Program-made: the position numbers and the translations under genes
Part shown: piece by piece, positions 9,968 through 19,431 of the stretch
Numbering within the stretch: position 1 is the stretch's first letter
Layout: each line of letters starts with the position of its first letter
Assembly (NCBI GenBank): GCA_030432025.1
Contig: JAUIIA010000014.1
Coordinates: 1-56,777 of the forward strand
DNA: 56,777 bases
Direction: 5' to 3'
From: Alphaproteobacteria bacterium
GTDB taxonomy: Bacteria > Pseudomonadota > Alphaproteobacteria > Micavibrionales > Micavibrionaceae
The notes under the pieces: model-generated
What the model was told of the DNA's origin: nothing
Databases searched by the model: none
What the model saw: only the letters and a program-made list of their open reading frames with translations

Positions 9968-10693
9968 TTATTTACGACAAGCATCAATTTTCTTGCCGTC
10001 CGCCTCATAAGATTCAGGACTATCGATTTGTTCATTGATTTCCGCAGCCGAAGGAAGAACAAATTCATCAATATATAGCTCAACCGCTTCCTTAATGGAG
10101 ACTTGCATATGTTTGAAGCGCCTCTTCACGTCTTTCGGGTTTACGGCCGATCGTTCATAAAACAAGGCCATTTTTGGCAAATCCTGCCTTAACTGTGACA
10201 TATACTTCTCAAAGCTCTCCCTATTCGCCTTATCGTGACGCAACTCATGCTCCAGAATCACATTGTAAACACAGCTTCCCTTGGGAATCTCTTTCGGAAT
10301 ACGGATAAGCGTGCGGTAAATGATGTTCACTTCGATTTTGCGGTAATACGGGCAGTAATAAGCGCCATATCCACCCGACAGAGCATAAGCAGATGTAATG
10401 AAGTTGGAAGCCATACCACCCGACGCATACCCCAGAGTGTGAAATGTCTGCGTAGACCAAACCTCCTGCATACCGTTCTTTTCAAGCCATTCTTGGCGTG
10501 ACTTCTCTGAATCGGCGTTGATCTGTTCGAAAGACTGGTCCTGCAGAATATAAGGCTCCGCAATCTCGATATTCATATCGATATGTATCGGATGCCGCCG
10601 CCTCTCGGGCGAACAGCCAAAAGCCACGTCCATAGTGACAATATTCAAAAAAAAAAAAATCGTAAGAAGATAAACTAAACGTGAACCGCCCAT
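9968..10693 (-). CDS. Secreted HEXXH-motif protein, putative zinc metallopeptidase
   Basis: A 241-residue protein with a signal peptide (about residues 1-26). A single HELRH motif (149-153) sits in VILEHELRHDKANRE, matching the HEXXH zinc site of metallopeptidases. Cysteines 27, 114, 141 and 239 could form disulfides. It resembles predicted secreted Zn-dependent protease families (such as DUF922) only by motif and layout, so the family is not assigned. A run of 13 T lies inside the signal-peptide codons. It sits between the MazG-like gene (27 bp upstream) and the TerD gene (96 bp downstream) in the nuo locus. Confidence 0.7.
   Translation of the reverse strand: MGGSRLVYLLTIFFFLNIVTMDVAFGCSPERRRHPIHIDMNIEIAEPYILQDQSFEQINADSEKSRQEWLEKNGMQEVWSTQTFHTLGYASGGMASNFITSAYALSGGYGAYYCPYYRKIEVNIIYRTLIRIPKEIPKGSCVYNVILEHELRHDKANRESFEKYMSQLRQDLPKMALFYERSAVNPKDVKRRFKHMQVSIKEAVELYIDEFVLPSAAEINEQIDSPESYEADGKKIDACRK
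10647..10659 (-). repeat. Homopolymer of 13 T in the coding strand of the HEXXH gene
   Basis: Thirteen consecutive A on the plus strand (T on the coding strand) encode Ile-Phe-Phe-Phe-Leu of the signal peptide. Runs of this length are prone to replication or transcriptional slippage, and a one-base change would break the frame before the mature protein. It could also be a sequencing-error hotspot. Confidence 0.9.
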
Positions 10694-10720
10694 ATCTTCA
10701 TTTTAGACGAAAACCGACGA

Positions 10721-11125
10721 TTATGCAGCCTTATCTTCAGTTTTTATGAACTGGGCAATGTCAGGTTTGAAGTAGTTCGGTCCCTTAAGGATCTTACCGT
10801 CTTCAGGACGAACAATCGGCTTACCGTCTTCACCCAGCTTGGACATATTGGAGCGCTGCACTTCTTCAAAAGCCGCCGTTTTCACATGCTGCAAACCGAA
10901 GGAAAGATACGCGCCATCCAGTACATACTGAATATCCGTCAACGCATCCAAGACCTCAACCATATCACCGGCTTCCAAGGCTTCCTGTAACTCTTCTACT
11001 TCCTCGGCCAGCAAGTTTACACGCAATTTATTCGTCTTAGGGTCGCTGATATCGGGCGAATCCTTAACCGGCAAACCATATGTTTCGTGAAATTCCTGAA
11101 CTTGTTCGAGGGTAGTTTTAGTCAT
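10721..11125 (-). CDS. MazG-like nucleoside triphosphate pyrophosphohydrolase
   Basis: A 134-residue all-alpha NTP-PPase of the MazG / phosphoribosyl-ATP pyrophosphohydrolase-like superfamily. The metal site pattern EExxE...ExxD is visible as LLAEEVEELQEAL (residues 39-50) followed by EVLDALTDIQYVLDG (57-71). Such enzymes hydrolyse (d)NTPs or modified nucleotides to the monophosphate and pyrophosphate; the substrate cannot be told from sequence. The start codon overlaps the nuoG stop by one base (TAATG), so it is translationally coupled to complex I subunit G. Confidence 0.8.
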   Translation of the reverse strand: MTKTTLEQVQEFHETYGLPVKDSPDISDPKTNKLRVNLLAEEVEELQEALEAGDMVEVLDALTDIQYVLDGAYLSFGLQHVKTAAFEEVQRSNMSKLGEDGKPIVRPEDGKILKGPNYFKPDIAQFIKTEDKAA

Positions 11126-13209
11126 TATTCGGCAGCCTCCAGATACTCATTTGCTTGTGTTGCGAACTCCCGTGAACACGCCTGCATAGTAGCAGAGGCA
11201 CGGCAAATTGCATTGGTGAGATAGTAATTTCTTACAGGGTTTACAAACGGTTGCTTACCCGCAGCACCTTTGGAGCCGAACTTGGCCCATGATGCTTTAA
11301 TTGGCGTGTCATCAACCGCGAAAGTCGGATATGTCTCGAAAATATGGTTACGCAGCTGCATCTGAGAATCATAAGGCAGCGTCTGCCCCAGCTTTTCAGA
11401 AAGCGCACGCAGGATTGTCCAATCTGTACGCGCATCCCCCGGTGGGCTGGCGGCACGCTTGGCGTACTGCACGCGACCTTCGGTATTGATGTAAATCGCG
11501 TCTTTCTCCGTGTACGCACATCCCGGCAAGATCACATCCGCACGCGCAGCAGCATGATCACCATGGTGTCCCTGATAAATAACGAAAGCCTGATTGCCGA
11601 TTTGGCTGCGGGCATCAAATTCATCAGCACCAATCATATACAGTGCCTTGATTGAACCGTCACGAGTGCCTTCCAGAATACCGTTAAAGTCCTTACCGCC
11701 CGCTTGCGGCACGAACCCGACCTCCAAAGCACCAACACGGCTGGCCGCGCGATGAAGAATGTTAAAGCCATTCCAGTCATCCTTGATAACCTTCAACTTC
11801 TCAGCGGCAGCTTGAAGTGCGAAATGAATCGCCTCACCGTCTTCACGTTCGAACACACCGGAGCCGACGATAATCATCGGCTTTTCGGCATCCTTAAATA
11901 TTTTGGCAAAACCGGAGCGCGCCTTTACGAAGGTTTCCAGGTCAGCCGTACTGTCACCCAGATGCTCATATTTATAGGCAAGATCAGCCTGCTCGCCGAT
12001 AACGCCGACCTTAACGCGGCGTTCGAACTGCGCACGGCGGATACGGGCATTCACCAACGTGGCCTCATGACGCGGATTTGTGCCGATCAGTAAGATCGCA
12101 TCGGCCTCATCAATACCTGCGATAGTGGAGTTAAACAGGTACCCTGCCCGCTCGGACGGGTCGAAACGTGCACCGTCAGTGCGGCAATCCATATTCGGTG
12201 ACCCGAATTTCTCCAACAAATCTTTAAGCGCAACAATCGATTCAACCTCTGTCAAATCACCGACGAGACCTGCAATCTCTTCACCTTTAAGGCCATCAAG
12301 CTTTTCTGCAATCTTGGCAAAAGCCTGATCCCATGTTGCCTCAACCAGTTTGCCACTCTTGTCATCGCGAACATACGGACGGTCCAGACGCCCGTCATTC
12401 AAACCGTCATACGCAAAGCGCGTGCGGTCGGAAATCCATTCCTCATTCACATCTTCATGTAGACGCGGCAGGATTCGCAAAACTTCACGGCCTTTAACAT
12501 CCACACGAATGTTCGAACCAATCGCATCATGTACATCAATGCTTTCTGTCTTCGTCAGTTCCCAAGGACGGGCCTTGAATGCGTACGGTTTGGACGTCAA
12601 AGCACCGACAGGACAGATGTCAATCAAGTTCCCTGACAGTTCAGTTTGAACCAACTGATCAATAAAAGTACCGATTTCCGCGTCTTCACCACGGTTCAAC
12701 TGACCCAGAACGGGTGTTCCCGCAACTTCTTCTGCGAAACGCACACAACGCGTGCAGTTAATGCAGCGGGTCATGATTGTTTTAATCAGCGGGCCTAGCT
12801 CTTTGTTCGGAACTGCGCGTTTATTTTCCTGAAAACGGGAACGATCAAAACCGTAACCCATAGCCTGATCCTGCAAATCACACTCACCGCCTTGGTCACA
12901 AATCGGACAATCAAGCGGGTGATTGATCAGCAACATCTCCATAACACCCTTACGGGCCTTCTTTACCATGGGGGAATCTGTCTTCACCACCATGCCGTCA
13001 CCACACGCCATAGCGCAGGAAGCCGCGGGTTTCGGCGGCCCGCCTTCAACCTCGACCAGACACATGCGGCAGTTCGCAGGGACCGTCAGGCGTTCGTGAT
13101 AACAGAAATGCGGAACCTCGATACCGAGTTGCTGGGCAGCTTGCAGAATGCTCGTGCCGCGTTCGACTTCGATTTCCATGTCATTGATTGTGAGTTTTAC
13201 AGTGGCCAT
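11125..13209 (-). CDS. nuoG: NADH-quinone oxidoreductase subunit G
   Basis: Large iron-sulfur subunit of the complex I peripheral arm, 694 residues, the size usual for alphaproteobacteria and mitochondria (shorter than E. coli). Cluster ligands seen: N1b (Cys36, 47, 50, 64), N5 (His97, Cys101, 104, 110 in HPLDCPICDQGGEC) and N4 (Cys149, 152, 155, 199). The molybdopterin-oxidoreductase-like C-terminal domain follows from about residue 220. The extra N7 cluster motif of E. coli is not evident. It starts a new transcription block, divergent from purL with only 70 bp between the two start codons. Confidence 0.97.
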   Translation of the reverse strand: MATVKLTINDMEIEVERGTSILQAAQQLGIEVPHFCYHERLTVPANCRMCLVEVEGGPPKPAASCAMACGDGMVVKTDSPMVKKARKGVMEMLLINHPLDCPICDQGGECDLQDQAMGYGFDRSRFQENKRAVPNKELGPLIKTIMTRCINCTRCVRFAEEVAGTPVLGQLNRGEDAEIGTFIDQLVQTELSGNLIDICPVGALTSKPYAFKARPWELTKTESIDVHDAIGSNIRVDVKGREVLRILPRLHEDVNEEWISDRTRFAYDGLNDGRLDRPYVRDDKSGKLVEATWDQAFAKIAEKLDGLKGEEIAGLVGDLTEVESIVALKDLLEKFGSPNMDCRTDGARFDPSERAGYLFNSTIAGIDEADAILLIGTNPRHEATLVNARIRRAQFERRVKVGVIGEQADLAYKYEHLGDSTADLETFVKARSGFAKIFKDAEKPMIIVGSGVFEREDGEAIHFALQAAAEKLKVIKDDWNGFNILHRAASRVGALEVGFVPQAGGKDFNGILEGTRDGSIKALYMIGADEFDARSQIGNQAFVIYQGHHGDHAAARADVILPGCAYTEKDAIYINTEGRVQYAKRAASPPGDARTDWTILRALSEKLGQTLPYDSQMQLRNHIFETYPTFAVDDTPIKASWAKFGSKGAAGKQPFVNPVRNYYLTNAICRASATMQACSREFATQANEYLEAAE

Positions 13210-13279
13210 ATCTTGAATTCTCTTTGCAATACCTGTTTAATCCGCTTTGAGTTTGAGATCAACTGCTTAAGATACATAT

Positions 13280-16183
13280 ATGGCCACCCGCATCGAAGTT
13301 CTAGCCCCGCCCGAAGATGGTCGAGGGAAAACCCTTGAAAAAGCCCTCAAAAAACAAGGCAAGGACGTGTCTATTCGCGTCGTTGACGTGTATTCCAGTG
13401 AACACGCGATGGCCAAGGACGACAAGTTTGTAACCTCTCTGGTTAACCCCGTCACGCAAAAAGCGAACGATCTCCCCAAGGATTTTGACTGGGCACTGGA
13501 AATCGGCTTCCTGCCTGGCGTAACGGATAACATTGGTCACACCACATCCGAGCTTTTAGAGCTTGCCGGTGCGGATAATGACAATGAATGTTACTCCTCA
13601 CGCCTCTACCTTATTAAAGGTGACCTGAACCAAACGGATATCGAAAACCTATCCGAAAGCCTATCCAATACACTGATTCAACGTGTTTCCATCAAGACAG
13701 GCGCTGAATTCAAAGCGGATGGCGGTATGGAAACCATAATCCCCAAAGTACATCTGGATAATAAAGGTGCCGTTGCAGATGACGTTGACCTGAATGTTTC
13801 CGATGAAGAATTGGAAGTTATCGGGAATCAAGGTATCGCTAACGACGATGGCTCACGCCGCGGCCCGCTCGGCATGTCACTCCTATATATGCAGGCAGTC
13901 AAAGATTACTTCGCCAAGGAAGGCCGTGCGGCAAAAGACATAGAGCTGGAAACAATCGCCCAGACATGGTCCGAGCACTGCAAACACACAATCTTCGCCT
14001 CGCCAATCGATGATGTGAAAGAAGGCCTATATAAGGGCTACATCAAACGTGCGACTAAAGAGATCCGCGAATCCAAAGGTGAAAACGACATTTGCGTGTC
14101 CGTTTTCTCCGATAATGCAGGTGGAATTATCTTCGATGACGAATATCTGATCACGGATAAGGTCGAAACACACAACTCCCCATCTGCCCTCGACCCGTTC
14201 GGCGGCGCGATTACGGGGATTGTCGGCGTAAACCGTGACTGTATCGGCTTCGGTCAGGGCGCAAAACCTGTGATCAACCGCTATGGCTTCTGCCTCGCCG
14301 ACCCTCGCACTTCACCTGAATACTATCGTGACAGTGCGAAAACCACATCCGTGCTTTCACCTGAAACCATTATGAAGGGTGTCATTGACGGCGTCGAAGC
14401 AGGTGGCAACCAATCGGGCATCCCTACGCCGCAAGGATTCGTAGTGTTTGATGACCGTTTTGTCGGCAAGCCTCTGGTCTTCGTCGGCACAATAGGCCTG
14501 ATTCCGCGCGAAATTAACGGCAAGCCGGGCCATGAGAAAAAAGCCAACGCAGGCGACAAAATCGTTGTTGCCGGCGGACGCGTGGGCCGTGACGGTATTC
14601 ACGGCGCGACATTCTCCTCCGTTGCGCTCGATGAAGGCTCACCCGCCACAGCCGTTCAAATCGGCGACCCGATCACGCAAAAGAAAATGTCCGATGCGAT
14701 TATCAAAGAAATCCGTGACCTCGGCCTCTATACAGCCATAACGGATAACGGCGCAGGCGGTATGTCTTCCTCCATCGGTGAAATGGCCGAGCAAAGCGGC
14801 GGCTTCCATGTCGAGCTTGAGAAAGTACCATTGAAATATCCGGGCATGGCCCCGTGGGAAATATGGATTTCCGAATCCCAGGAACGCATGACCATGGCTG
14901 TACCACCAGAAAATGTGGATGAGCTGGTTGCCCTGTTCGAAAAACGCGGCGTTGAAGCCACAGTCGTCGGCACATACACGAATGATGAGCGTGCAAAAAT
15001 CACCTATCACGGTGAAGTCATCATGGACATGGAGATGGACTTCCTCCATGACGGAAACCCTGAAACTCCTCTCAAAACCACATTCACGCGCGGCGGCGAA
15101 GAAGAACCAAGCCTCCCTGCACCAGCCGATCAGGCCGAAACACTCGGTAACATGCTGGGACGTTTGAATATATGTTCTAAAGAATTCATCTCCACACAAT
15201 ACGACCACAACGTCCAAGGCTCCGCCGTTATGGGGCCGTTGCAAGGGCCAGGGCGTGTTTATGCGGAAACATCCATCACCAAGCCTGCATTAAAGTCGGA
15301 AAAAGGCGTCGTGCTGTCACAGGGACTATTCCCGCGCTACAGCGACATCGACACAGGTGCAATGGCCGCAGCGGGCGTTGACCTAGCCGTCCGTAACGCC
15401 GTCGCCGCAGGGGTTGATTTGAACCAACTCGCCCTGCTCGACAATTTCTGCTGGTGTTCATCCGATGAACCCGAGCGTCTGGGGCAACTCAAACGCGCTG
15501 TAGAAGCGATATATGAAATCGCCGTAAAATACGAAACACCGTTCATTTCCGGTAAAGACAGTATGTTCAACGACTTCAAAGGCTTCGACAAAGACGCCAA
15601 GCAAGTCAAAATCTCGGCACCGCCGACCTTGCTGGCATCCAGCATTGGGGTAATTCCGAATGTTGACCGCGCCATCTCCCTTGCTCCTAAAGCTGTAGGC
15701 GACGTCGTTTACCTGCTGGGTGAAACCAAGGACGAGCTCGGCGCTTCCGAATATTACGACCTGCATGGCAGGCTCGGTAACAATGTCCCCGAAACGGACA
15801 GTCACCAGAACTTGCGCCTATACAAACTCTATGGCCGCGCATCACGCGATAAACTCATCGCCTCAGCATATGCACTGAACTATGGCGGTTTGGCTGTTGC
15901 TTTAGCCAAAAAAGCCATCGCCAGCCAGATGGGTATGGATATCGACCTTTCAGGCATTGATTTATCAACCGAGAAAGCGATGTATTCCGAAAGCACAGGG
16001 CGCATCCTCGTAACGGTCTCCCCACAGAACAAAGCTAAGTTTGAAAAGAACTTCAAAGGTTTCGAACATTGCTATGAAATCGGGCATGTCGCCTACGGTA
16101 ATACACTCAACATTCAGAATGTATTGAAAGCCGATATTGAGAAATTAGATGAGGCTTATAAAAAGCCGCTTAAAGATTATTAA
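13280..16183 (+). CDS. purL: Phosphoribosylformylglycinamidine synthase, long PurL with PurS-like N-terminus
   Basis: ATP-dependent amidation of FGAR to FGAM in purine synthesis, using ammonia from PurQ. At 967 residues it is far longer than the about 740-residue PurL usual in alphaproteobacteria. Residues 1-140 form a PurS-like region (MATRIEVLAP..., DFDWALEIGFLPGVTDNIG, SNTLIQRVSI), followed by the synthetase body with TWSEHCKHT (229-237), DNAGGIIFDD, TDKVETHNSPSALDPFGGAITG and EAGGNQSGIPTPQG. From family memory this layout is that of the Geobacter/deltaproteobacterial type. It lies 14 bp upstream of purQ and inverted within the nuo locus. No separate purS is present in the window. Confidence 0.93.
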   Translation: MATRIEVLAPPEDGRGKTLEKALKKQGKDVSIRVVDVYSSEHAMAKDDKFVTSLVNPVTQKANDLPKDFDWALEIGFLPGVTDNIGHTTSELLELAGADNDNECYSSRLYLIKGDLNQTDIENLSESLSNTLIQRVSIKTGAEFKADGGMETIIPKVHLDNKGAVADDVDLNVSDEELEVIGNQGIANDDGSRRGPLGMSLLYMQAVKDYFAKEGRAAKDIELETIAQTWSEHCKHTIFASPIDDVKEGLYKGYIKRATKEIRESKGENDICVSVFSDNAGGIIFDDEYLITDKVETHNSPSALDPFGGAITGIVGVNRDCIGFGQGAKPVINRYGFCLADPRTSPEYYRDSAKTTSVLSPETIMKGVIDGVEAGGNQSGIPTPQGFVVFDDRFVGKPLVFVGTIGLIPREINGKPGHEKKANAGDKIVVAGGRVGRDGIHGATFSSVALDEGSPATAVQIGDPITQKKMSDAIIKEIRDLGLYTAITDNGAGGMSSSIGEMAEQSGGFHVELEKVPLKYPGMAPWEIWISESQERMTMAVPPENVDELVALFEKRGVEATVVGTYTNDERAKITYHGEVIMDMEMDFLHDGNPETPLKTTFTRGGEEEPSLPAPADQAETLGNMLGRLNICSKEFISTQYDHNVQGSAVMGPLQGPGRVYAETSITKPALKSEKGVVLSQGLFPRYSDIDTGAMAAAGVDLAVRNAVAAGVDLNQLALLDNFCWCSSDEPERLGQLKRAVEAIYEIAVKYETPFISGKDSMFNDFKGFDKDAKQVKISAPPTLLASSIGVIPNVDRAISLAPKAVGDVVYLLGETKDELGASEYYDLHGRLGNNVPETDSHQNLRLYKLYGRASRDKLIASAYALNYGGLAVALAKKAIASQMGMDIDLSGIDLSTEKAMYSESTGRILVTVSPQNKAKFEKNFKGFEHCYEIGHVAYGNTLNIQNVLKADIEKLDEAYKKPLKDY

Positions 16184-16197
16184 GGTGGACTATTAGA

Positions 16198-17016
16198 ATG
16201 ACTGCGAACGCCATTGTACTTGCCGGATACGGACTTAACTGTGAAGAGGAAACCCTTCACGCATTTGAATATGCAGGTCTGAAAGGCAAGATCCGCCACA
16301 TCAACGATGTCATCGAAAACCCGAGCGAATTGGATAACGCACAAGTTCTGGCTATTCCGGGCGGCTTCTCTTACGGCGATGATACGGGCGCAGGTAACGC
16401 CTACGCGCAGAAAATGAAGCTGGCTCTTTGGGACAAACTACAGGAATTCGTTGCACGCGACACGCTGACCATTGGTATCTGTAATGGTTGCCAGATCACC
16501 GCCAATCTCGGCCTCGTACCAGCTTTCGACAAAAACTACGGTGAACGCCTTGTCGCTGTAACGCACAACCTGACTGCGCGTTACCAGTGCCGCTGGATTG
16601 ATTTGAAAGTGACATCAAATTCACCGTGGATGGACGGTATCGAAAGCATGCATATTCCCGTAGCGCATGGTGAAGGCCGCTTTATGATGAATGAGGACAC
16701 ATTCACCAAGCTGAAAGAAAACGGACAAGTCGCTGCGATCTACACCAAAGATGGCGAGGCTGCAGGCGGTGAATTTCCGTACAACCCGAACGGTTCCATC
16801 GGCGACATCGCAGGTATTACTGATGAGACTGGCCGTGTCCTGACACTCATGCCTCACCCGGAACGCGGCATGTTCACATGGCAACGTGACGATTACATGG
16901 AAGCCAAAGACAAAGCACAACGTGAAGGCAAAAACCTTCCAGAAACGGCAGACGGCATCCTGTTATTCCAGAATGCCGCCCGTTATTTCGAAGTCGCTCA
17001 AAAGAAGAGCGCTTAG
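16198..17016 (+). CDS. purQ: Phosphoribosylformylglycinamidine synthase glutaminase subunit PurQ
   Basis: Class I glutamine amidotransferase that supplies ammonia to PurL. It is 272 residues, longer than the about 225-residue alphaproteobacterial PurQ and matching the partner of long PurL. The catalytic triad is visible: nucleophile Cys95 in GICNGCQ, and His220 and Glu222 in MPHPERGMF. The oxyanion-type PGGFSYGDD motif lies at 54-62. A GGTGGA ribosome site precedes the ATG. The stop lies 7 bp from the stop of the convergent DUF805 gene, with no clear terminator between. Confidence 0.94.
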   Translation: MTANAIVLAGYGLNCEEETLHAFEYAGLKGKIRHINDVIENPSELDNAQVLAIPGGFSYGDDTGAGNAYAQKMKLALWDKLQEFVARDTLTIGICNGCQITANLGLVPAFDKNYGERLVAVTHNLTARYQCRWIDLKVTSNSPWMDGIESMHIPVAHGEGRFMMNEDTFTKLKENGQVAAIYTKDGEAAGGEFPYNPNGSIGDIAGITDETGRVLTLMPHPERGMFTWQRDDYMEAKDKAQREGKNLPETADGILLFQNAARYFEVAQKKSA

Positions 17017-17023
17017 CTATTTT

Positions 17024-17467
17024 CTAGTTATCTTCGTCTTTAATATCAGGTCGCTGACGACCTTCCTGCATGCCTGAACCACCCTCTTTCTCTTCTTCAG
17101 CACGTCTAACGAATGGATTTTCGCCATAGCTGTTAAAGTGAGGCTGTGATGGTTGAACTGCAAAATAGATAAAGACAGCGTTACCGAGAATCGGAATAAA
17201 GTTGATTAGAATCCACCACCCGGTACGGCCGATATCGTGCATGCGACGAACAGCAACTGACAAGCCGGGAATAAACAGGCCAAGACTTACAAGCGATGAA
17301 GCCAAACCTGTACCACCGGTAAGAAGACTGCCGTCTGCAAGCCCCGCAACAATATTCAAAATGACGGAAAAAAGTGTCCAGAACCAGAATTCGTAACGGG
17401 CCGAACGCTCTTTAAAATTGAAATACCAAGTAAAGCCCTTGGTAATGGCATATGCAAAATCATCCAT
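17024..17467 (-). CDS. DUF805 family membrane protein
   Basis: A 147-residue integral membrane protein. Family features seen: N-terminal FNFKERSARYEFWFWTLF, then two hydrophobic segments, SVAVRRMHDIGRTGWWILINFIPILGN and a charged Glu/Arg-rich C-terminal tail. DUF805 proteins (YhaH-like) have no settled function. It lies 23 bp after nuoF on the same strand and is probably the last gene of the nuoA-F transcript. Confidence 0.88.
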   Translation of the reverse strand: MDDFAYAITKGFTWYFNFKERSARYEFWFWTLFSVILNIVAGLADGSLLTGGTGLASSLVSLGLFIPGLSVAVRRMHDIGRTGWWILINFIPILGNAVFIYFAVQPSQPHFNSYGENPFVRRAEEEKEGGSGMQEGRQRPDIKDEDN

Positions 17468-17490
17468 AAAACTTCCCCCAAAAATTTAAA

Positions 17491-18771
17491 TTAAGCAGCA
17501 GCTTTACGGTATTCTACAATACGATGTTCCATTTCTGAACGGAAATGTTTGATTAATCCCTGTACCGGCCAAGCCGCCGCATCTCCAAGTGCACAAATAG
17601 TGTGACCTTCGATTTCCTTGGTCACATCATAGAGCATATCAATCTCGTCAATTGTCGCGTTACCCGCAACCATGCGCTTCATCACGCGCCACAGCCACCC
17701 TGCGCCTTCACGGCATGGCGTACACTGACCACAACTTTCATGCATATAGAATTGTGAAAGACGGCAAATTGCCTGAATCACATCCGTATCCTTATCCATG
17801 ACAATCACGCCGGCCGTACCAAGACCTGTACCAACCTCTTTCAGACTGTCAAAATCCATATGAATGTGGTCACAAACGTCCTTAGGCATCAACGGTGTGG
17901 ATGAACCACCCGGAATAACCGCCTTCAAATTATCCCAGCCGCCGCGAACGCCGCCGCAATGCTTCTCGATAAGCTCCTTAAGCGGAATTCCCATCTCTTC
18001 CTCAACATTACAAGGCTGGTTCACATGACCGGAAATACAGAACAGCTTCGTTCCTGCATTTCTCTCATTCAGACCAAGACCCGCAAACCAGCTACCACCA
18101 CGACGCAAGATCGTCGGCACAACTGCAATTGTCTCAACATTATTCACCGTCGTCGGGCAAGAATATAAACCCGCCATAGCAGGGAAAGGTGGCTTGTTAC
18201 GCGGCTGGCCCTTCTTACCTTCAATAGATTCGATCAACGCGGTCTCTTCGCCGCAGATATAGGCACCAGCACCACGGTGCATAATGACATCAAAATCCCA
18301 TCCCGTGCCTGCGGCATTCTTACCGAGCAAGCCTTTGTCATACGCTTCCTCGATCGCCTTCCACATAGCGGAATTTTCATTGTAATACTCGCCGCGAACG
18401 TAGATGTACGCCGCATGCGCGCCCATAGCGAAACCCGCAATCAAACACCCCTCAAGCAATTTATGAGGTTCGTTACGTAAGATGTCGCGATCCTTACATG
18501 TTCCGGGCTCAGACTCATCGGCATTAACAACCAGATAGTGCGGACGGCCATCGGATTCTTTGGGCATAAAGGACCACTTCATACCGGTCGGGAAACCCGC
18601 ACCACCGCGGCCACGCAAACCAGAGGATTTCATCTCCTCGATGATCCACTCTTTACCCTTTTTGAGAATATCCTTGGTATTGTCCCAGTCACCGCGCTTT
18701 TGCGCTGCCTTCAACTCAGGACCTTCAAAGCCATAGATGTTGGTAAAAATTCTGTCGCTATCGCTCAACAT
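17491..18771 (-). CDS. nuoF: NADH-quinone oxidoreductase subunit F (NADH-binding, FMN)
   Basis: Entry point of electrons into complex I: binds NADH, FMN and cluster N3. The 426-residue protein shows the FMN/NADH site [13 protein letters not shown] (51-63), the [12 protein letters not shown] loop (87-97), [19 protein letters not shown] (167-185) and the 4Fe-4S ligands Cys347, 350, 353 and 393. The start directly follows the nuoE stop. Confidence 0.98.
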   Translation of the reverse strand: MLSDSDRIFTNIYGFEGPELKAAQKRGDWDNTKDILKKGKEWIIEEMKSSGLRGRGGAGFPTGMKWSFMPKESDGRPHYLVVNADESEPGTCKDRDILRNEPHKLLEGCLIAGFAMGAHAAYIYVRGEYYNENSAMWKAIEEAYDKGLLGKNAAGTGWDFDVIMHRGAGAYICGEETALIESIEGKKGQPRNKPPFPAMAGLYSCPTTVNNVETIAVVPTILRRGGSWFAGLGLNERNAGTKLFCISGHVNQPCNVEEEMGIPLKELIEKHCGGVRGGWDNLKAVIPGGSSTPLMPKDVCDHIHMDFDSLKEVGTGLGTAGVIVMDKDTDVIQAICRLSQFYMHESCGQCTPCREGAGWLWRVMKRMVAGNATIDEIDMLYDVTKEIEGHTICALGDAAAWPVQGLIKHFRSEMEHRIVEYRKAAA

Positions 18772-19431
18772 CTACACAATCCCCGCTTTTTTTGCTTCTT
18801 TTTCCAATGATGTCGGCCCCGTAATCGCCATAGACGCTTTGCGCCCTTTCTGGGAGCCAATCTTCGGCTTCAAACCTTCAGCCAACACATCCAGCAACTC
18901 TTTCATAGAGTCAGACGTCAAATCTTCGTAGTAATCGTCGTTGATCTGTACCATCGGCGCATTTACGCATGCCCCAAGACACTCAACCTCCATCAATGTA
19001 AACAACCCGTCTTTGGTCGTTTCATTAAGGCCAATGCCTAGATGATCTTTACACGCATTCACGACATCATCCGAACCGCAAAGCCAGCATGGTGTGGTCG
19101 TACAGAGCTGCACCAGGTACTTACCGACAGGTGCCGTATTGTACATGGAATAGAATGTCGCGACCTCGTAAACCTTGATTTCCGGCATATCGAGAACTTC
19201 GGCAATGTGATCCATCGCTGCACGTGGAATCCAGCCGCCATATGCAGGCTCGGCTTTCGCGCCCTCTTCCCCAACTTGACGCTGCGCAAGATCCAACAAC
19301 GGCATAACAGCTGATTGCTGCTTACCCTTCGGATATAGAGCAATAAGCTTTTCTACCTGCTTTTTGTTCGCTTTCGTAAACTCGAAGCTTTCAGGTTGAT
19401 AATCGGCATGAAGTTCAAATGGCTTTTTCAT
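18772..19431 (-). CDS. nuoE: NADH-quinone oxidoreductase subunit E (2Fe-2S)
   Basis: Thioredoxin-fold 2Fe-2S subunit (cluster N1a) of the NADH dehydrogenase module, 219 residues. Ligands seen: Cys110 and Cys115 in CTTTPCWLCGS, and Cys151 and Cys155 in VECLGACVNAP. The last 30 residues are an added basic tail with low complexity. It abuts nuoD upstream and nuoF downstream. Confidence 0.97.
   Translation of the reverse strand: MKKPFELHADYQPESFEFTKANKKQVEKLIALYPKGKQQSAVMPLLDLAQRQVGEEGAKAEPAYGGWIPRAAMDHIAEVLDMPEIKVYEVATFYSMYNTAPVGKYLVQLCTTTPCWLCGSDDVVNACKDHLGIGLNETTKDGLFTLMEVECLGACVNAPMVQINDDYYEDLTSDSMKELLDVLAEGLKPKIGSQKGRKASMAITGPTSLEKEAKKAGIV

Noticed and set aside
13210-13279. Promoters for nuoG and purL in the 70-bp divergent gap (for example TTGATC-17-TAAACA on the minus strand)
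   Set aside because: Promoters must exist nearby, but the matches are too weak to choose one, and the purL candidate would give almost no leader.
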